Assembly (NCBI GenBank): GCA_016179685.1
Contig: JACPCR010000090.1
Coordinates: forward strand, 1-52,650
DNA length: 52,650 nt
Reading direction: 5' to 3'
Origin: Planctomycetota bacterium
Lineage (GTDB): Bacteria > Planctomycetota > PUPC01 > JACPCR01
The notes beneath the pieces are model-generated. The model was not told the origin of the DNA. It was given only the letters and a program-made list of their open reading frames with translations, and did not search any database. The translations under genes and the position numbers were made by a program. Shown in pieces: positions 35,725-45,086 of this stretch (within the stretch, counting starts at the first letter, position 1; each line of letters opens with the position of its first letter).

Positions 35725-36924
35725 ATGCATCACCTGTTTCCCCTCGAAAACCGAGCCCGTGTCGAGATCGCCGTCGGGCAGGAGGGAGGCGACTTCGCCG
35801 GCAGGGACGGCCGCATCCTGCAGGCCGCGGTGGATTATGTGGCCGCACTGGGCGGCGGAACGGTCCGCGTCCGGCCCGGCCTTTACGAGATGATGGACAG
35901 CCTTCACGTCCGCAGCCACGTCGCCGTCGTGGGCCTGGGCGAGGTCATCCTCAGGAAAACCGACGGATTTCGCATGGCCCTTGCTGCTGACGGCGATTAT
36001 GGCGAGGCGCAGCTCATCGTTCCCGACCCGGCACGATTCCGGCCCGGCATGGGCGTCACCGTCAGCGACGAACGCAGCGGCGGTTTCCATGACGTGGTCG
36101 GGAGCGTCGTCGCCGTCGAAGGCGGCTCGCTCTACCTCAACGCGACCATGAACAGCGATTACCTCGTCAGCCGCAAGGCGTGGGTGCAGAACACCTTCCC
36201 CGTGATCAGCGTGTCCCGGGCCGAGAACGTGCGGCTGGAAAACCTCATTGCCGACGGCAATCGTGCGAACAATCCGCCGCTCAACGGATGCCGCGGGGCC
36301 GGCATTTACGCCTTCCGAGCCCAGAACCTGGTCCTCCTCAACTGCACCGCGAGAGAGTTCAACGGCGATGGGATCAGCTTCCAGACCAGCTATGACGTCC
36401 GCGTCGAGAACTGCCACGTCCATCACAACTCGAGCCTCGGCCTGCACCCCGGCTCGGGCTCCCAGCGCCCGGTCCTGCGCGGCAATCATTCGCATGACAA
36501 CGGCAGCATCGGCCTCTTCCTCTGCTGGCGCGTCCGACACGGACGATTCGAGGCGAACGATATCCACGACAACGCCGGCGTCGGCATATCCATCGGGCAC
36601 AAGGACACGGATAACCTCTTCGAGGGCAACCGCGTGGTGCGCAATGGACTCGCCGGGGTGCACTTCCGGGACGAGCTCGAGGCGATGTCCGGCCACCGCA
36701 ACCTGTTCGTTCAGAACCGCTTCGAGGACAACGGCGGCGAGAAAGAGGGATACGGGGTGTATGTGCAGGGGGTGACGCGGGAACTGGTCTTCGAGCGCAA
36801 CGTGTTTGCGGGCACACCGGACCGCCAGCGCGTCGCGATCCGGGTAGGCCCCAAGGCCGCCCAACCCCTCCTCAAGGACAACACCATCACCGGCCATCCT
36901 GGCGGCGATCTCGTGCAGGACTGA
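35725..36924 (+). CDS. Right-handed beta-helix repeat protein
   Basis: The frame is open through the palindrome, but the ATG at 35725 just after it is the natural start, giving 399 residues. The N-terminus resembles the pectate-lyase-like opening (GRDGRILQAAVDYVAALGGGTVRVRPGLYEM). Residues 180-390 hold about eight parallel beta-helix coils of the kind 'N....GI....S....N.. H.N': NCTAREFNGDGISFQTS, NCHVHHNSSLGLHPGSGS, NHSHDNGSIGLFL, NDIHDNAGVGISIG, NRVVRNGLAGVHF, NRFEDNGG. It is probably a polysaccharide-binding, lyase or epimerase-like protein. No signal peptide is visible, which is odd for that role. Confidence 0.75.
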   Translation: MHHLFPLENRARVEIAVGQEGGDFAGRDGRILQAAVDYVAALGGGTVRVRPGLYEMMDSLHVRSHVAVVGLGEVILRKTDGFRMALAADGDYGEAQLIVPDPARFRPGMGVTVSDERSGGFHDVVGSVVAVEGGSLYLNATMNSDYLVSRKAWVQNTFPVISVSRAENVRLENLIADGNRANNPPLNGCRGAGIYAFRAQNLVLLNCTAREFNGDGISFQTSYDVRVENCHVHHNSSLGLHPGSGSQRPVLRGNHSHDNGSIGLFLCWRVRHGRFEANDIHDNAGVGISIGHKDTDNLFEGNRVVRNGLAGVHFRDELEAMSGHRNLFVQNRFEDNGGEKEGYGVYVQGVTRELVFERNVFAGTPDRQRVAIRVGPKAAQPLLKDNTITGHPGGDLVQD

Positions 36925-37251
36925 AGGGTCGCCCTGGCCAACCGCCTCGACATGTCCCGTGCCGCCAGAGACCAGCCGGACAGGCACAGAATTGAGAATG
37001 GGGAGATGAAGCAGTTTTTCAACGATCGGTGGTCGACTCTGGGCCTCGCAGCCCGCCCGCGCTGACCTGCGCACACTTGTTCAACTGTGCGCAGGCATCC
37101 GCTGGGCTACCCGGGGCCCGGAGGCCAATAACCGCCATGGCCGGTCCCTGCGCAAGGTGTCACCCCTGCAGGGTATTCAGTCGGGCCGTTTCATCTCTAC
37201 ACAGTCCAGTAGGTGTGGAACGCTCGTCCGCACCACTTCATCCCATTGCAT
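36925..37251. other. Gene-free gap with one hairpin
   Basis: No gene is supported between the beta-helix gene and the convergent MscS gene. The only structure seen is the inverted repeat at 37066-37095. Confidence 0.5.
37066..37095. repeat. 14-bp inverted repeat with CACACTTG-TT-CAACTGTG apex
   Basis: Arms 37066-37079 and 37082-37095 pair with one mismatch around TT. The apex resembles CACACCTG-TT-CAGGTGTG of the repeats at 8430 and 8538. Confidence 0.7.
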
Positions 37252-38934
37252 TCACGATTTCGAAGTGATGGTCTTCAGGTCGACACTCTGCGGACGGGAG
37301 AGCCGGCCTTCGGGCCCGAAGGCTGCCGCGCGCGCCGCGAGCTCGGGCAGCGACAGGCCCTTCCCCATGGGGCGGCTACCCGCGCCCGGGAACGAATCGA
37401 CGTGGACCGTCTGCGTCGGAAAGGCGAATTCGACGCCGATCTCGCTGGCCAGCCGGATGATCTCCAGGAAGAGCCGATGCCGCTCGCGGAGTTCCACCTC
37501 CCACTGCGTCGTGTCGATGTGGCAGTAGAGCAGCACATCCAGGGATGCCGCCCCGAACTGGTGGAAATAGACATAGATCGGTTCTTTCTTCGTGTGCGGA
37601 TTCGCCAGGACAATCTGACGGACCCCTTCGGCAAAAGCCTCCATCTCCTCCGGCGTTGTCGAATACGTCAGGCTGATCGTCTCGCGGATGGCCCGGCCAG
37701 GACGCGCCCCCAGGTTGTCGATGCTCGCCTGCACCAGCTTCGAATTCGGAATTGTCACCAGTGAACGACCGTAGAACGTCCGTACCCGCGTGGACCTCAG
37801 CCCCACCTCCTCAACCGTGCCGTCCACGCCTTCGATGACCACCCGATCACCAATCTGGAACGGCCGGTCCAGGAGAATCATGACCGACCCGAACAGGTTG
37901 CTGATGCTGTCCTGCGCCGCGAGGGCGAAGGCGAGGCCGCCGAGTCCCAGCCCGGCCAGCAGCGATCCCACGTTCACGTCCAGGTTTTGAAGAAGGAAAA
38001 TGGCGCCGATCACGATGACGAAGACCTTGAGCGTCTTGCGGATGATGGGCACGAGCTGGTCGTCCAGCTTGGAATCCGTCTTCGCCGTCAGATGCTCGAG
38101 ATAGGAGGCAAAGACGTCCACCAGGCGATAAACGAGCCAGATGACGGAGAAACCGGAAAGGGAGATCAGGCCGAGGCGGGCGAGCCAGCTCACCCGGACT
38201 CCGAACTGGAGGTTGGGAAATCCCACCGCCAGGATGCCGGCGAAGATCAGCATGCCGACCGGCTGGGAGACGGCCCTGAAGATCGGCTCGTCCCACTTGA
38301 AGCGTGTCTTGGCGGCCCAGCGGATGAGGTAGTGCTCCGAGATGAACATGACGATGCGCTTGACGCCCAGGGCCACGAGGAGCAGCACGAAGAGCCCGGT
38401 ATATTGCCACCAGGCGACCCCGAGCAAGGTGCTCCTGAAGACGGGCGGTAGATGGTCGATCACCCACCTCACCTCCGGTGTGACCGCGGAGTCGTAGAAG
38501 TTGGGGATACGGGCGACGGAATCGGCCGAGAGCAGCCAGACGCCGCCCTGGTTCGCCAGGTATAACTCTTTGGCCTGCACGTGGATGGGAATGTGCGCCA
38601 CCTCCGTCGCCGGGGTGTCGGGCAGACTCGGCACGTCGATGTAGTAGCCCTTGGCGTCGAGGGCCGTGAGGAGCATCTCGGCGAGCCGGGCGCCTTCGGC
38701 GCGCCGGGCCTCGGCCGTGAGCCCGAGCTGGCTCAAGTCCAGCCCCTCGCCTGCCAGTGCAAAATCGTGCTGGGGACGTGTCCGAACCGCAAAATTGAAA
38801 AAGGTTCTCATCGCCCGCTGCGGCGTCGAACGGTCCGCTGAGACCTGGGGCGGCAGGGCTTCCGGCTCGCCCCAGGCCACCATCAGGAACGCCATAAACG
38901 CGCACATCCAGCCGGGCCCAATCCGCTCTCTCAT
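37252..38934 (-). CDS. MscS-family mechanosensitive channel with large N-terminal domain
   Basis: The 560-residue protein has a signal peptide (MCAFMAFLMVAWGEPEA), a soluble N-terminal domain of about 160 residues, several membrane segments (from about 175), and the MscS pore and beta domain: LAGLGLGGLAFALAAQDSISNLFGSVMILLDRPFQIGDRV, then VEEVGLRSTRVRTFYGRSLVTIPNS. The Gly/Ala-packed TM3 is typical. MscS channels release solutes on osmotic downshock. The periplasmic extension is longer than in E. coli MscS and unlike the known MscK or YbdG arrangements as far as I can tell. An acidic SD-like GGGGGA lies eight bases before the ATG. Confidence 0.9.
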   Translation of the reverse strand: MRERIGPGWMCAFMAFLMVAWGEPEALPPQVSADRSTPQRAMRTFFNFAVRTRPQHDFALAGEGLDLSQLGLTAEARRAEGARLAEMLLTALDAKGYYIDVPSLPDTPATEVAHIPIHVQAKELYLANQGGVWLLSADSVARIPNFYDSAVTPEVRWVIDHLPPVFRSTLLGVAWWQYTGLFVLLLVALGVKRIVMFISEHYLIRWAAKTRFKWDEPIFRAVSQPVGMLIFAGILAVGFPNLQFGVRVSWLARLGLISLSGFSVIWLVYRLVDVFASYLEHLTAKTDSKLDDQLVPIIRKTLKVFVIVIGAIFLLQNLDVNVGSLLAGLGLGGLAFALAAQDSISNLFGSVMILLDRPFQIGDRVVIEGVDGTVEEVGLRSTRVRTFYGRSLVTIPNSKLVQASIDNLGARPGRAIRETISLTYSTTPEEMEAFAEGVRQIVLANPHTKKEPIYVYFHQFGAASLDVLLYCHIDTTQWEVELRERHRLFLEIIRLASEIGVEFAFPTQTVHVDSFPGAGSRPMGKGLSLPELAARAAAFGPEGRLSRPQSVDLKTITSKS

Positions 38935-39399
38935 CGCTCATGTCCCCCTCTGCATCCGATGGAAGAAACCTCGTCTACTGTAAGGACGGAATGCGGAATT
39001 GCCAAGTCCATCCGGCCGAGTTCCATTGACCCCGCTGCTGGAGGCCATTACCATGCCGGAGACTTGTGAGCAACTCCGAGTGAGCCTCGGGCGTGCCGCC
39101 CCTCGTAACTTCTCAATCAGTTCGAGGAGATGGATCCGCCCGATTGCATAAGCGATGATGATTCAGCACTTCATGGATTTTCGCAGCGAAGCCCTCCCAA
39201 CGGGATAAATTCCGGGCTTCGGCTACGTTCGCCGGGTGTCAGGCCTCGAATGGCGCAGCGAAGCCCTTACTCGGAGGTCCCGCTGGGAGGGTTTCGACTA
39301 CGCTTGATCCGGCAAGTTAAGGGAGAGCTGGACTTGAATATTTCACCGGGGTTTCCTGGGGTCATCGGGCACGAAAGTGCGGGTGCGCTTCCGTGCCCG
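38935..39399. other. Repeat-rich gap upstream of the ABC transporter
   Basis: No gene supported, although the frame of the binding-protein gene stays open through it. 39107-39134 is a degraded copy of the 13837 repeat (with GCGTGCCG upstream in both), 39189-39228 matches 13952-13995, and 39361-39404 is the hairpin over the next start codon. Confidence 0.6.
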
Positions 39400-39404
39400 A
39401 TGAC
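39361..39404. repeat. 20-bp inverted repeat (GGGT loop) enclosing the start codon of the binding protein
   Basis: Arms 39361-39380 and 39385-39404 pair with two mismatches around GGGT. The right arm ends GCCCGATGAC, which contains the ATG (39400-39402) of the downstream gene, so in mRNA the start would be paired inside the stem. Confidence 0.75.
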
Positions 39405-40473
39405 TCGAAACCTCCCGACGGTCACCGGCCTCACCCTCCTGGCCCTGCTGGCCGCGGCGTCCGGATGCGGGCGCAGTCCGGACGCTCCGTCGCCCGTCCC
39501 CGATGCCCGGACGGCGGACTCGCAGGGCCGTTCCTCCATACCCGTGGTGGCCGTCGGATCGCAGTGGTACGCCCATTTCCCCGTCTGGATCGGCATCGAG
39601 CGCAAGATTTTTGCCCAGCACGGGTTCGACGTCCGATGGCAGGTGATCGGGAAAAGCATGGATCGTATGAACGCCATCGCGTCCGGCGACGTCCAGTTTG
39701 CCAGCCTGGGCGAGATCGCCATGCTCAGCGCCATGGCACACGGCAACGATCGCTTCTACTGGGTCGGCAATCAGGACATTGCACCCGGCTTCGAGGGCCT
39801 GGTCGCCCGCCCCGGCATTGCTCGCATCTCTGACCTCAAAGGAAAGAAAATCGGCTTCCCCTTCGCGTCGTCCGTCGATATCACCTGCCGATCGCTCCTC
39901 AAGTTGAACGGACTCGACCCGGACCGGGACGTCGAGCTCGTCAATCTCGAAGTGGGCGACGTCCCGGTAGCCTTCCGAGCTGGCAACGTCGACGCCGCCC
40001 TCATCTGGGAGCCTGGCTTTTCCCAGCTTTGCGAGGTCGAGGGTGTCAGGGTCCTGGGCATGGATACCGACACGGAAATCTATAAGAAATTCGGCACCAT
40101 GACGGGCCCCGACGTTCTCATCCTGAGCCAGGCATGGGTCGACCAGGATCGGGAGCGTGCCCGGCGCTTCATGTCCGCCTATTTCGAAGCCCTCGAGTGG
40201 GTCCGGGCTCACCGGGAAGAAGCAGCCCAGGCCGTTCAGGGCGTCTATCTGCAGCAGGACCTCGCCCTGATCACCAAGAACCTGGAGAAGTTCGTCTGGC
40301 ATGGTGTCCAAGATCAGCGGCGAGTGATGAGCGAAGACGGCATCTTCCGCCAGGCCGAGTTCGTCCTCGACATCCTCCAGGACGAGATGAAAGTGATTCC
40401 GAAGAAGCCCGATTTCCGGAAATGGGTCAATCTGGACGTGCTTCCGGACCTCCCGCTTGCTCCGCCGAAATGA
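39400..40473 (+). CDS. ABC transporter substrate-binding lipoprotein (NitT/TauT, NMT1-like)
   Basis: From the ATG at 39400 the protein has 357 residues: a lipoprotein signal (LTLLALLAAASGC) and the NMT1/SsuA pattern VVAVGSQWYAHFPVWIGIERKIFAQHGFDV, ISDLKGKKIGFPFASSVDITCRSLLKLNGLD and VAFRAGNVDAALIWEPGFSQL. This family binds nitrate, sulfonates, thiamine precursors and similar small molecules; the ligand is not predictable here. The start codon lies inside the right arm of a hairpin and has no ribosome binding site, which hints at structural control of translation. Permease and ATPase genes follow directly. Confidence 0.9.
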   Translation: MTRNLPTVTGLTLLALLAAASGCGRSPDAPSPVPDARTADSQGRSSIPVVAVGSQWYAHFPVWIGIERKIFAQHGFDVRWQVIGKSMDRMNAIASGDVQFASLGEIAMLSAMAHGNDRFYWVGNQDIAPGFEGLVARPGIARISDLKGKKIGFPFASSVDITCRSLLKLNGLDPDRDVELVNLEVGDVPVAFRAGNVDAALIWEPGFSQLCEVEGVRVLGMDTDTEIYKKFGTMTGPDVLILSQAWVDQDRERARRFMSAYFEALEWVRAHREEAAQAVQGVYLQQDLALITKNLEKFVWHGVQDQRRVMSEDGIFRQAEFVLDILQDEMKVIPKKPDFRKWVNLDVLPDLPLAPPK

Positions 40474-40503
40474 GCCGCTGACACCCGGCATCCGAGACAC
40501 TCC

Positions 40504-41292
40504 GTGGAAGAAAAGGAACTCGATCTCTGGAAGGTCGCGGTCGTTGGGGCGCTCAGCCTCGTCTTTTTTCTGGGCCTCTGGGAAATCGCCGTCCGGGCCG
40601 GCCTGATCTCCGCCTTCTTCCTGCCTGCGCCAAGCCAGGTCGTCCAGCGCGGCGGCCAGATGGCCGCCGGACACCGGCCCGTTCTCCTCGGCGACGTCGG
40701 ATCGAGCGCCCGCAGGGTCATGGCCGGATTCCTCCTCAGCGCCCTCATCGGGGTGCCTTGCGGGCTCGTCCTCGGCACGAGCCCATGGGTCCGAGCCGCC
40801 ATGAATCCCGTCATCTCCATCCTGCGGCCCCTGCCGGCCCTGAGCTGGATTCCGCTCTCGATCATCTGGCTCGGCATCGGCGAGAAGCAGAAGTACGCCA
40901 TCGTCTTCATGGGCTGCTTCGCCTCCGTCCTGGTCTATACCACCGACGCGACGTTACGCGTGAATCCGACCCTGCGCCTGGCCGCCCTGAACCTCGGGGC
41001 CTCACGATTCCAGGTGCTCCGGCACGTCATCCTGCCCGGCGCGCTCCCCGACATCCTTTCGGGTCTCAAGGTGGTCCTCGCCATCGCCTGGACCTGTGTG
41101 ATTTCCGCGGAAATGGTAGGTGCCACCGGGGGCCTGGGGTTTCGCATCTGGACGGGAAAGGACCTGTCCGACAGCAGCCAAGTGCTGGTCGGCATGCTCT
41201 GCATCAGTGTGACCGTCCTCGTGCTCGACGTCGCTTTCCGGGGCCTGGAACGCCTCCTGCTGCCCTGGCAGAAAAGAGGGCGCGGGCCATGA
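40504..41292 (+). CDS. ABC transporter permease (SsuC/TauC-like)
   Basis: The 262-residue protein begins at a GTG 30 bases after the binding-protein gene. It has about six membrane segments and the EAA motif region AALNLGASRFQVLRHVILPGALPDILSGLKV, typical of NitT/TauT permeases. It should form the channel with the ATPase whose ATG overlaps its stop (ATGA). Confidence 0.92.
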   Translation: MEEKELDLWKVAVVGALSLVFFLGLWEIAVRAGLISAFFLPAPSQVVQRGGQMAAGHRPVLLGDVGSSARRVMAGFLLSALIGVPCGLVLGTSPWVRAAMNPVISILRPLPALSWIPLSIIWLGIGEKQKYAIVFMGCFASVLVYTTDATLRVNPTLRLAALNLGASRFQVLRHVILPGALPDILSGLKVVLAIAWTCVISAEMVGATGGLGFRIWTGKDLSDSSQVLVGMLCISVTVLVLDVAFRGLERLLLPWQKRGRGP

Positions 41293-42092
41293 GCGACATC
41301 CTGATCCGGGCGGAGGCGGTCACCAAGGTCTTTACGACTCGACGGGGCATCGTCGAGGCCCTCAAAGATTTTTCCCTCGAGGTTCATCGCGGCGAGGTGG
41401 TCTGCCTCGTCGGGGCGTCCGGCTGCGGCAAGACCACCGCCTTGAACCTGATGGCTGGCTTTCTTGCGCCGACCACGGGCCGCATCGTGCTCGAGGGCCG
41501 GGAGATTCACGGGATCGAGCCGCGCTGCGGCATGATCTTCCAGAGCTATGCCCTGTTCCCCTGGATGAGCGTGCTCGAAAACGTCAGCTTCGGGCCCCGC
41601 CTGCGCGGCGTGCCACGGGCCGAACGACAAGCACGCGCCCGACGTTGGCTCGAGAGGACCGGACTTGCCGAGTTCCAGGCCGCCTATCCCGGCGAGCTGT
41701 CCGGCGGCATGAGCCAGCGCGTCGCGCTCTGCCGCGCCCTCGCCAACGAGCCCGAGGTGCTCCTCTGCGACGAGCCCTTCGCCGCTCTCGACGCCATGAC
41801 GCGGCAAGTCCTCCAGGAGGAGCTCCTCCGCGTCGTCCAGCTCTCGGGCCAGACCGTCGTCTTCATCACCCACTCCATCGACGAAGCGCTAATCTTGAGC
41901 GACCGCGTCGTCGTCATGTCCGCCCGGCCCGGCCGCGTCCGGGCGACCTACGACAACGACCTCCCTCGGCCACGACATCTCGACGTCCAGCTCACCGAAC
42001 GATTCCTCGAGCTTAAACGCCAGGTCTGGTCCCTCGTCGAGGAAGAAGTCGGCCGAGCGCTTTCGATGGCTGCCTCGAAGGCCGGCCATTGA
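41289..42092 (+). CDS. ABC transporter ATP-binding protein (NitT/TauT family)
   Basis: The 267-residue ATPase starts at the ATG overlapping the permease stop. Walker A is GASGCGKTT, the Q-loop is in FQSYALFPW, the signature is LSGGMSQRVA, Walker B is VLLCDEPFAALD and the H-loop is FITHSIDEA. These match SsuB/TauB-type proteins. It powers uptake together with the two upstream genes. It is convergent with the aminotransferase 16 bases away. Confidence 0.95.
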   Translation: MSDILIRAEAVTKVFTTRRGIVEALKDFSLEVHRGEVVCLVGASGCGKTTALNLMAGFLAPTTGRIVLEGREIHGIEPRCGMIFQSYALFPWMSVLENVSFGPRLRGVPRAERQARARRWLERTGLAEFQAAYPGELSGGMSQRVALCRALANEPEVLLCDEPFAALDAMTRQVLQEELLRVVQLSGQTVVFITHSIDEALILSDRVVVMSARPGRVRATYDNDLPRPRHLDVQLTERFLELKRQVWSLVEEEVGRALSMAASKAGH

Positions 42093-42107
42093 ATCGGCGC
42101 GACGTGC

Positions 42108-43322
42108 TCAAGAGAAGCACCGCGAGGCCAGGTCCCGCACCACCTGAAGCCCCTCCACCAGCTCGCCGTGCGGGACAGCGAACGAGACGCGGAGGAAGCC
42201 CTCTTGCATGAAATGGGAGCCCGGCGCCGTGATGACCCCGCCCTGCTCGGCTAGGTAGGCGGCCACGTCATCGCTGGATACCAGAGCCTTCCCCTGGGGC
42301 GTCCGGCGTCCGAGCAGGCCGCGGATGTTCCAGAACGAGTAGAAGGTGGCCGGGATCGGCCAGGCCTGGATGCCCGGAATGCTGGCCACCTCGTGAAGCA
42401 GCAAGTCCCGCAGGGCTTGAAATTCCTGCACCATTTCCGCCGGATAGGGCATCTGGGTCAACGCCGCCAGGGCCGCCCTCTGGGTCGGTGAGGCCGGCCC
42501 AGCCGTGTAGTGGCTCTGAAGGTTGGCCATGGCCGCCGCTACGTCCGCCGGGGCAACGCACCAACCGATGCGCAGCCCGCCGGTCCGGCGGAAATTCTTC
42601 GACATCCCGTCCACCAGGATCAGCCAGCGGCGGGCCTCCGCGTCCACCCGCGGCCGAGGATACTCCCGCCCATCATAGACGAGCCGCCAGTAAAGCTGGT
42701 CGAGCACAAAGTAAATCCGATGCTCCACGCAGATGCCCTGGAGCGCCAGGATTTCATCCGGACCGTAAAGTTGCGCCGTCGGATTGCAGGGGCTGTTGAG
42801 CAGAAACAGCTTCGCATGCGGCCGCATCCTCAGGTTGCGCAGAAGGTCCTCGGGCTCGACCTTCAGGAAGCAGGCCTCGCCCGACCTCGGCAGGACCATC
42901 ACGGGGAAGGCGTACGCGGCGGTCGCCAGGGGCTGGTAGCTCACCCAGGGCGCACAGTCGAGCAGCACCGCATCCGCCGGATTGCACACCGCCAGCAGGA
43001 TGTTGAAGAGCACCTGCTTCGCGCCCGTCGAAACGACCACCTGGTCCGGGGAATACTCCGATTCGAGCCCCAGCCAGCGCAAGACCGCTTCCCGAAGCTC
43101 GGGCAGACCGGCAGGGTCCACGTACATCGTGAAGCCGTCGCGGAAGGCTCTTTCGCCCGCCTCACGAATGACCGGGTGGAGCTGCCCCTTGGTCTCCCCC
43201 AGCCCAAAATCGTAAACGGGGAGGCCGCGGGCGCGGCGGGCTGCCGCCGCCTCCTTCATGGCCAGGGTGACCGACGGCCGGAATTTCCGCATCTTGGCAG
43301 AAATTCGATCGGTATCGTCCAT
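42108..43322 (-). CDS. PLP-dependent aminotransferase, class I/II
   Basis: The 404-residue protein has the fold-type I pattern: DFGLGETKGQLHPVI, GAKQVLFNILLAVCNPADAVLLDCAPWVSY, LNSPCNPTAQLYGPDE, and the PLP lysine in VDGMSKNFRRTGGLRIGW, followed by FYSFWNIRG. This most resembles aspartate aminotransferase-like enzymes; NSPCNP replaces the common NSPxNP. The natural substrate is uncertain. It stands alone on its strand, convergent with the ABC transporter and downstream of the repeat-filled gap to the KamA-like gene. Confidence 0.9.
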   Translation of the reverse strand: MDDTDRISAKMRKFRPSVTLAMKEAAAARRARGLPVYDFGLGETKGQLHPVIREAGERAFRDGFTMYVDPAGLPELREAVLRWLGLESEYSPDQVVVSTGAKQVLFNILLAVCNPADAVLLDCAPWVSYQPLATAAYAFPVMVLPRSGEACFLKVEPEDLLRNLRMRPHAKLFLLNSPCNPTAQLYGPDEILALQGICVEHRIYFVLDQLYWRLVYDGREYPRPRVDAEARRWLILVDGMSKNFRRTGGLRIGWCVAPADVAAAMANLQSHYTAGPASPTQRAALAALTQMPYPAEMVQEFQALRDLLLHEVASIPGIQAWPIPATFYSFWNIRGLLGRRTPQGKALVSSDDVAAYLAEQGGVITAPGSHFMQEGFLRVSFAVPHGELVEGLQVVRDLASRCFS

Positions 43323-43388
43323 AGGATGTGGGGGGATTGACGGCCGAATCCCCGTGAAAAAAAGGACGGGTATCAGGTGTCAGCGGAG

Positions 43389-43482
43389 TGAAATCCGCTG
43401 CGCTCTTGGGGCTATGCGGATTTCAGAGCCAGGGTTGGCCCTGCTTTGCCGGGCCAACCCTGGCGGGGGAACGGAAGCCTTT
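43389..43482 (-). repeat. Double-hairpin dispersed element, copy 2
   Basis: Read on the minus strand it matches 28535-28626 almost throughout, including the stem CCAGGGTTGGCCC/GGGCCAACCCTGG and the second stem AAATCCGC/GCGGATTT. Several base changes are paired, so the stems are conserved although the sequence drifts. Confidence 0.8.
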
Positions 43483-43512
43483 AGATTTTTCGCTGCAACT
43501 ACTAGAGCATAG

Positions 43513-43558
43513 CTCATGGATTTGACCCTATCGTCCTCCCCGAACTTATTGAGAAGCT
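43513..43558 (-). repeat. Inverted copy of the 13837 repeat
   Basis: On the minus strand it reads AGCTTCTCAATAAGTTCGGG..GGAGGACGATAGGGTCAAATCCATGAG, differing from 13837-13882 at only about four positions. It sits directly upstream of the double-hairpin element on the same strand. Confidence 0.8.
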
Positions 43559-43631
43559 GCATATCGAGTTTCTTTACTTCGCCTCTCGGCGGGACCCCTC
43601 TCAATGGGACGAATCCGGGATAGGTTTCCCA

Positions 43632-43679
43632 TAGCAGGCGAGTTGGCCGGTGCAGGTGCACTTGCCAACTCGCCTACTA
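43632..43679. repeat. 22-bp palindrome starting exactly at the stop codon, ACCT/AGGT loop
   Basis: Arms 43632-43653 and 43658-43679 pair with three mismatches around AGGT. On the minus strand the palindrome begins with the TAG stop of the KamA-like gene (43679-43677) and ends in CTA, just like the one at 20413. Confidence 0.8.
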
Positions 43680-45086
43680 GGATGCCCCCAGTAAGTCTTC
43701 CAGCACACAGGATTCGGCGGGCTGCGGCATCACCTCGAGGGTCAGCGAAGCCGCTGCCCGGGAGCGCCTCATGGCCTCCAAAGGCTCCTCAAAGAAGAAA
43801 CGCTTCTGGCCGAAGGCTGGCTTGAGGTCCGTCAGCCACGTGGCTTTGGGGTCGAACCGGGCAAAAAACGGCCTCTGCACCCAGGCCGGGTCCCGGGCCT
43901 GAAGGAACGTGAGCACAAAGACGCTCTGGCCTCGGCACTCCGCGATACCCAGAATGCGGACCTTTCCCGGGGTGGCGGACATCGACGGCCCACGAACCGT
44001 GCGGGCCAGGCCAGAAACCCTCCGATAGGCCTCTGCGAAAATATGATAGGCTTCGGCCAGAGGGACCTCGAAGTAGTTCTTTGGGCCCGTATCGCGCTCC
44101 ACGAACATGTAATAGGGGATGCACCCCTGCCGAACCTCCTGCATCCACAGCTCGGACCAGACCCCGGGATCGTCATTGACGTGCCGGACCAGCGGGGCCT
44201 GGCAGCGTATCTCCGCACCCGTTCCCCGGATGCGCCGGATGCACTCCCGCGCCGCCGGCGTGGACAGTTCACGCGGATGCGAGTAATGCGCCATCACGGC
44301 CAGATGCCGGCCGCTCCCCACCACGTCCTCGAATAAGCGCAGGACTTCGTCCGCATCGGCGTCCGAGACGAACCGGTAAGGCCAGTAGGCCACCGACTTC
44401 GTGCCGATTCGGATATCCTGGATGTGGTCCAGTTCCGGCGAAAGCAGCGGTTCGATATGCGCCCTCAGGTGATGCGCCTTCATCACCATGGGGTCCCCGC
44501 CCGTGAACAGGACGTCCGTCACCTCGGTGTGGCGGCGGAGGTACTCGTGAAAGGATTCCGCCTCCCCGGCCGCAAATTTCATCTCCCGGATGCCCACGAA
44601 TTGCGCCCACCGGAAACAGTAGGTGCAATAGGCGTGACACGTCTGGCCCTGGCTCGGGAAAAACAAGACCGTCTCCCGATACTTGTGCTGCAGCCCGGGC
44701 AACGGCCGGCCGTCCAGGCGAGGGACGTTGAGCTCCCTCTGACCCGCCGGGTGCGGATTCAAACGATACCGGATTTCGTTGGCCGCCTGCTGCACTTCCT
44801 CGTCCGGCGCTCGCCTTCGAATCAAGTCCTCCATCCGTTCGAGGTCGCCCGCCGCCAGCATCCCCTTCTGGGGAAACGTCAACTGGTAAATCGGGTCATC
44901 CGGCAGCCGGTGCCAGTCGATCAGCTCCTCGAGGACGTATTCGTTCACGCGGAACGGCAGTACCGATGACACGGCAGCCATGGCCACCCCATCTTCGGGG
45001 TCCCGATGATATCTCCGAAAGATGTCCGGGATATCTTTCGTCGTATAAACCTGGTACTTCCTTACCGTCAATGCGTGGTTCATCAT
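43677..45086 (-). CDS. KamA-like radical SAM aminomutase
   Basis: An ATG at 45086, preceded by GGGAGGAG seven bases upstream, gives 469 residues. The radical SAM cluster motif CHAYCTYC (CxxxCxxC) and the family context PSQGQTCHAYCTYCFRWAQF, VLFTGGDPMVM and IRIGTKSVAYWPYR match the lysine 2,3-aminomutase family, which uses an iron-sulfur cluster, SAM and PLP. By eye the Asp that binds the lysine alpha-amine next to a Gly-rich PGGGGK loop is not preserved (here RGPSMSATPGK), so the substrate may not be lysine. It lies downstream of trkA on the same strand. A 5' AT-rich region contains a possible promoter. Confidence 0.8.
   Translation of the reverse strand: MMNHALTVRKYQVYTTKDIPDIFRRYHRDPEDGVAMAAVSSVLPFRVNEYVLEELIDWHRLPDDPIYQLTFPQKGMLAAGDLERMEDLIRRRAPDEEVQQAANEIRYRLNPHPAGQRELNVPRLDGRPLPGLQHKYRETVLFFPSQGQTCHAYCTYCFRWAQFVGIREMKFAAGEAESFHEYLRRHTEVTDVLFTGGDPMVMKAHHLRAHIEPLLSPELDHIQDIRIGTKSVAYWPYRFVSDADADEVLRLFEDVVGSGRHLAVMAHYSHPRELSTPAARECIRRIRGTGAEIRCQAPLVRHVNDDPGVWSELWMQEVRQGCIPYYMFVERDTGPKNYFEVPLAEAYHIFAEAYRRVSGLARTVRGPSMSATPGKVRILGIAECRGQSVFVLTFLQARDPAWVQRPFFARFDPKATWLTDLKPAFGQKRFFFEEPLEAMRRSRAAASLTLEVMPQPAESCVLEDLLGAS

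Larger units (their letters stand above)
43323..43676. other. Gap with two dispersed elements and a palindrome
   Basis: No gene. From left to right: double-hairpin element copy 2 (43389-43482), inverted copy of the 13837 repeat (43513-43558) and the start of the palindrome at 43632. A 93-codon minus frame here only translates these repeats. Confidence 0.65.
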
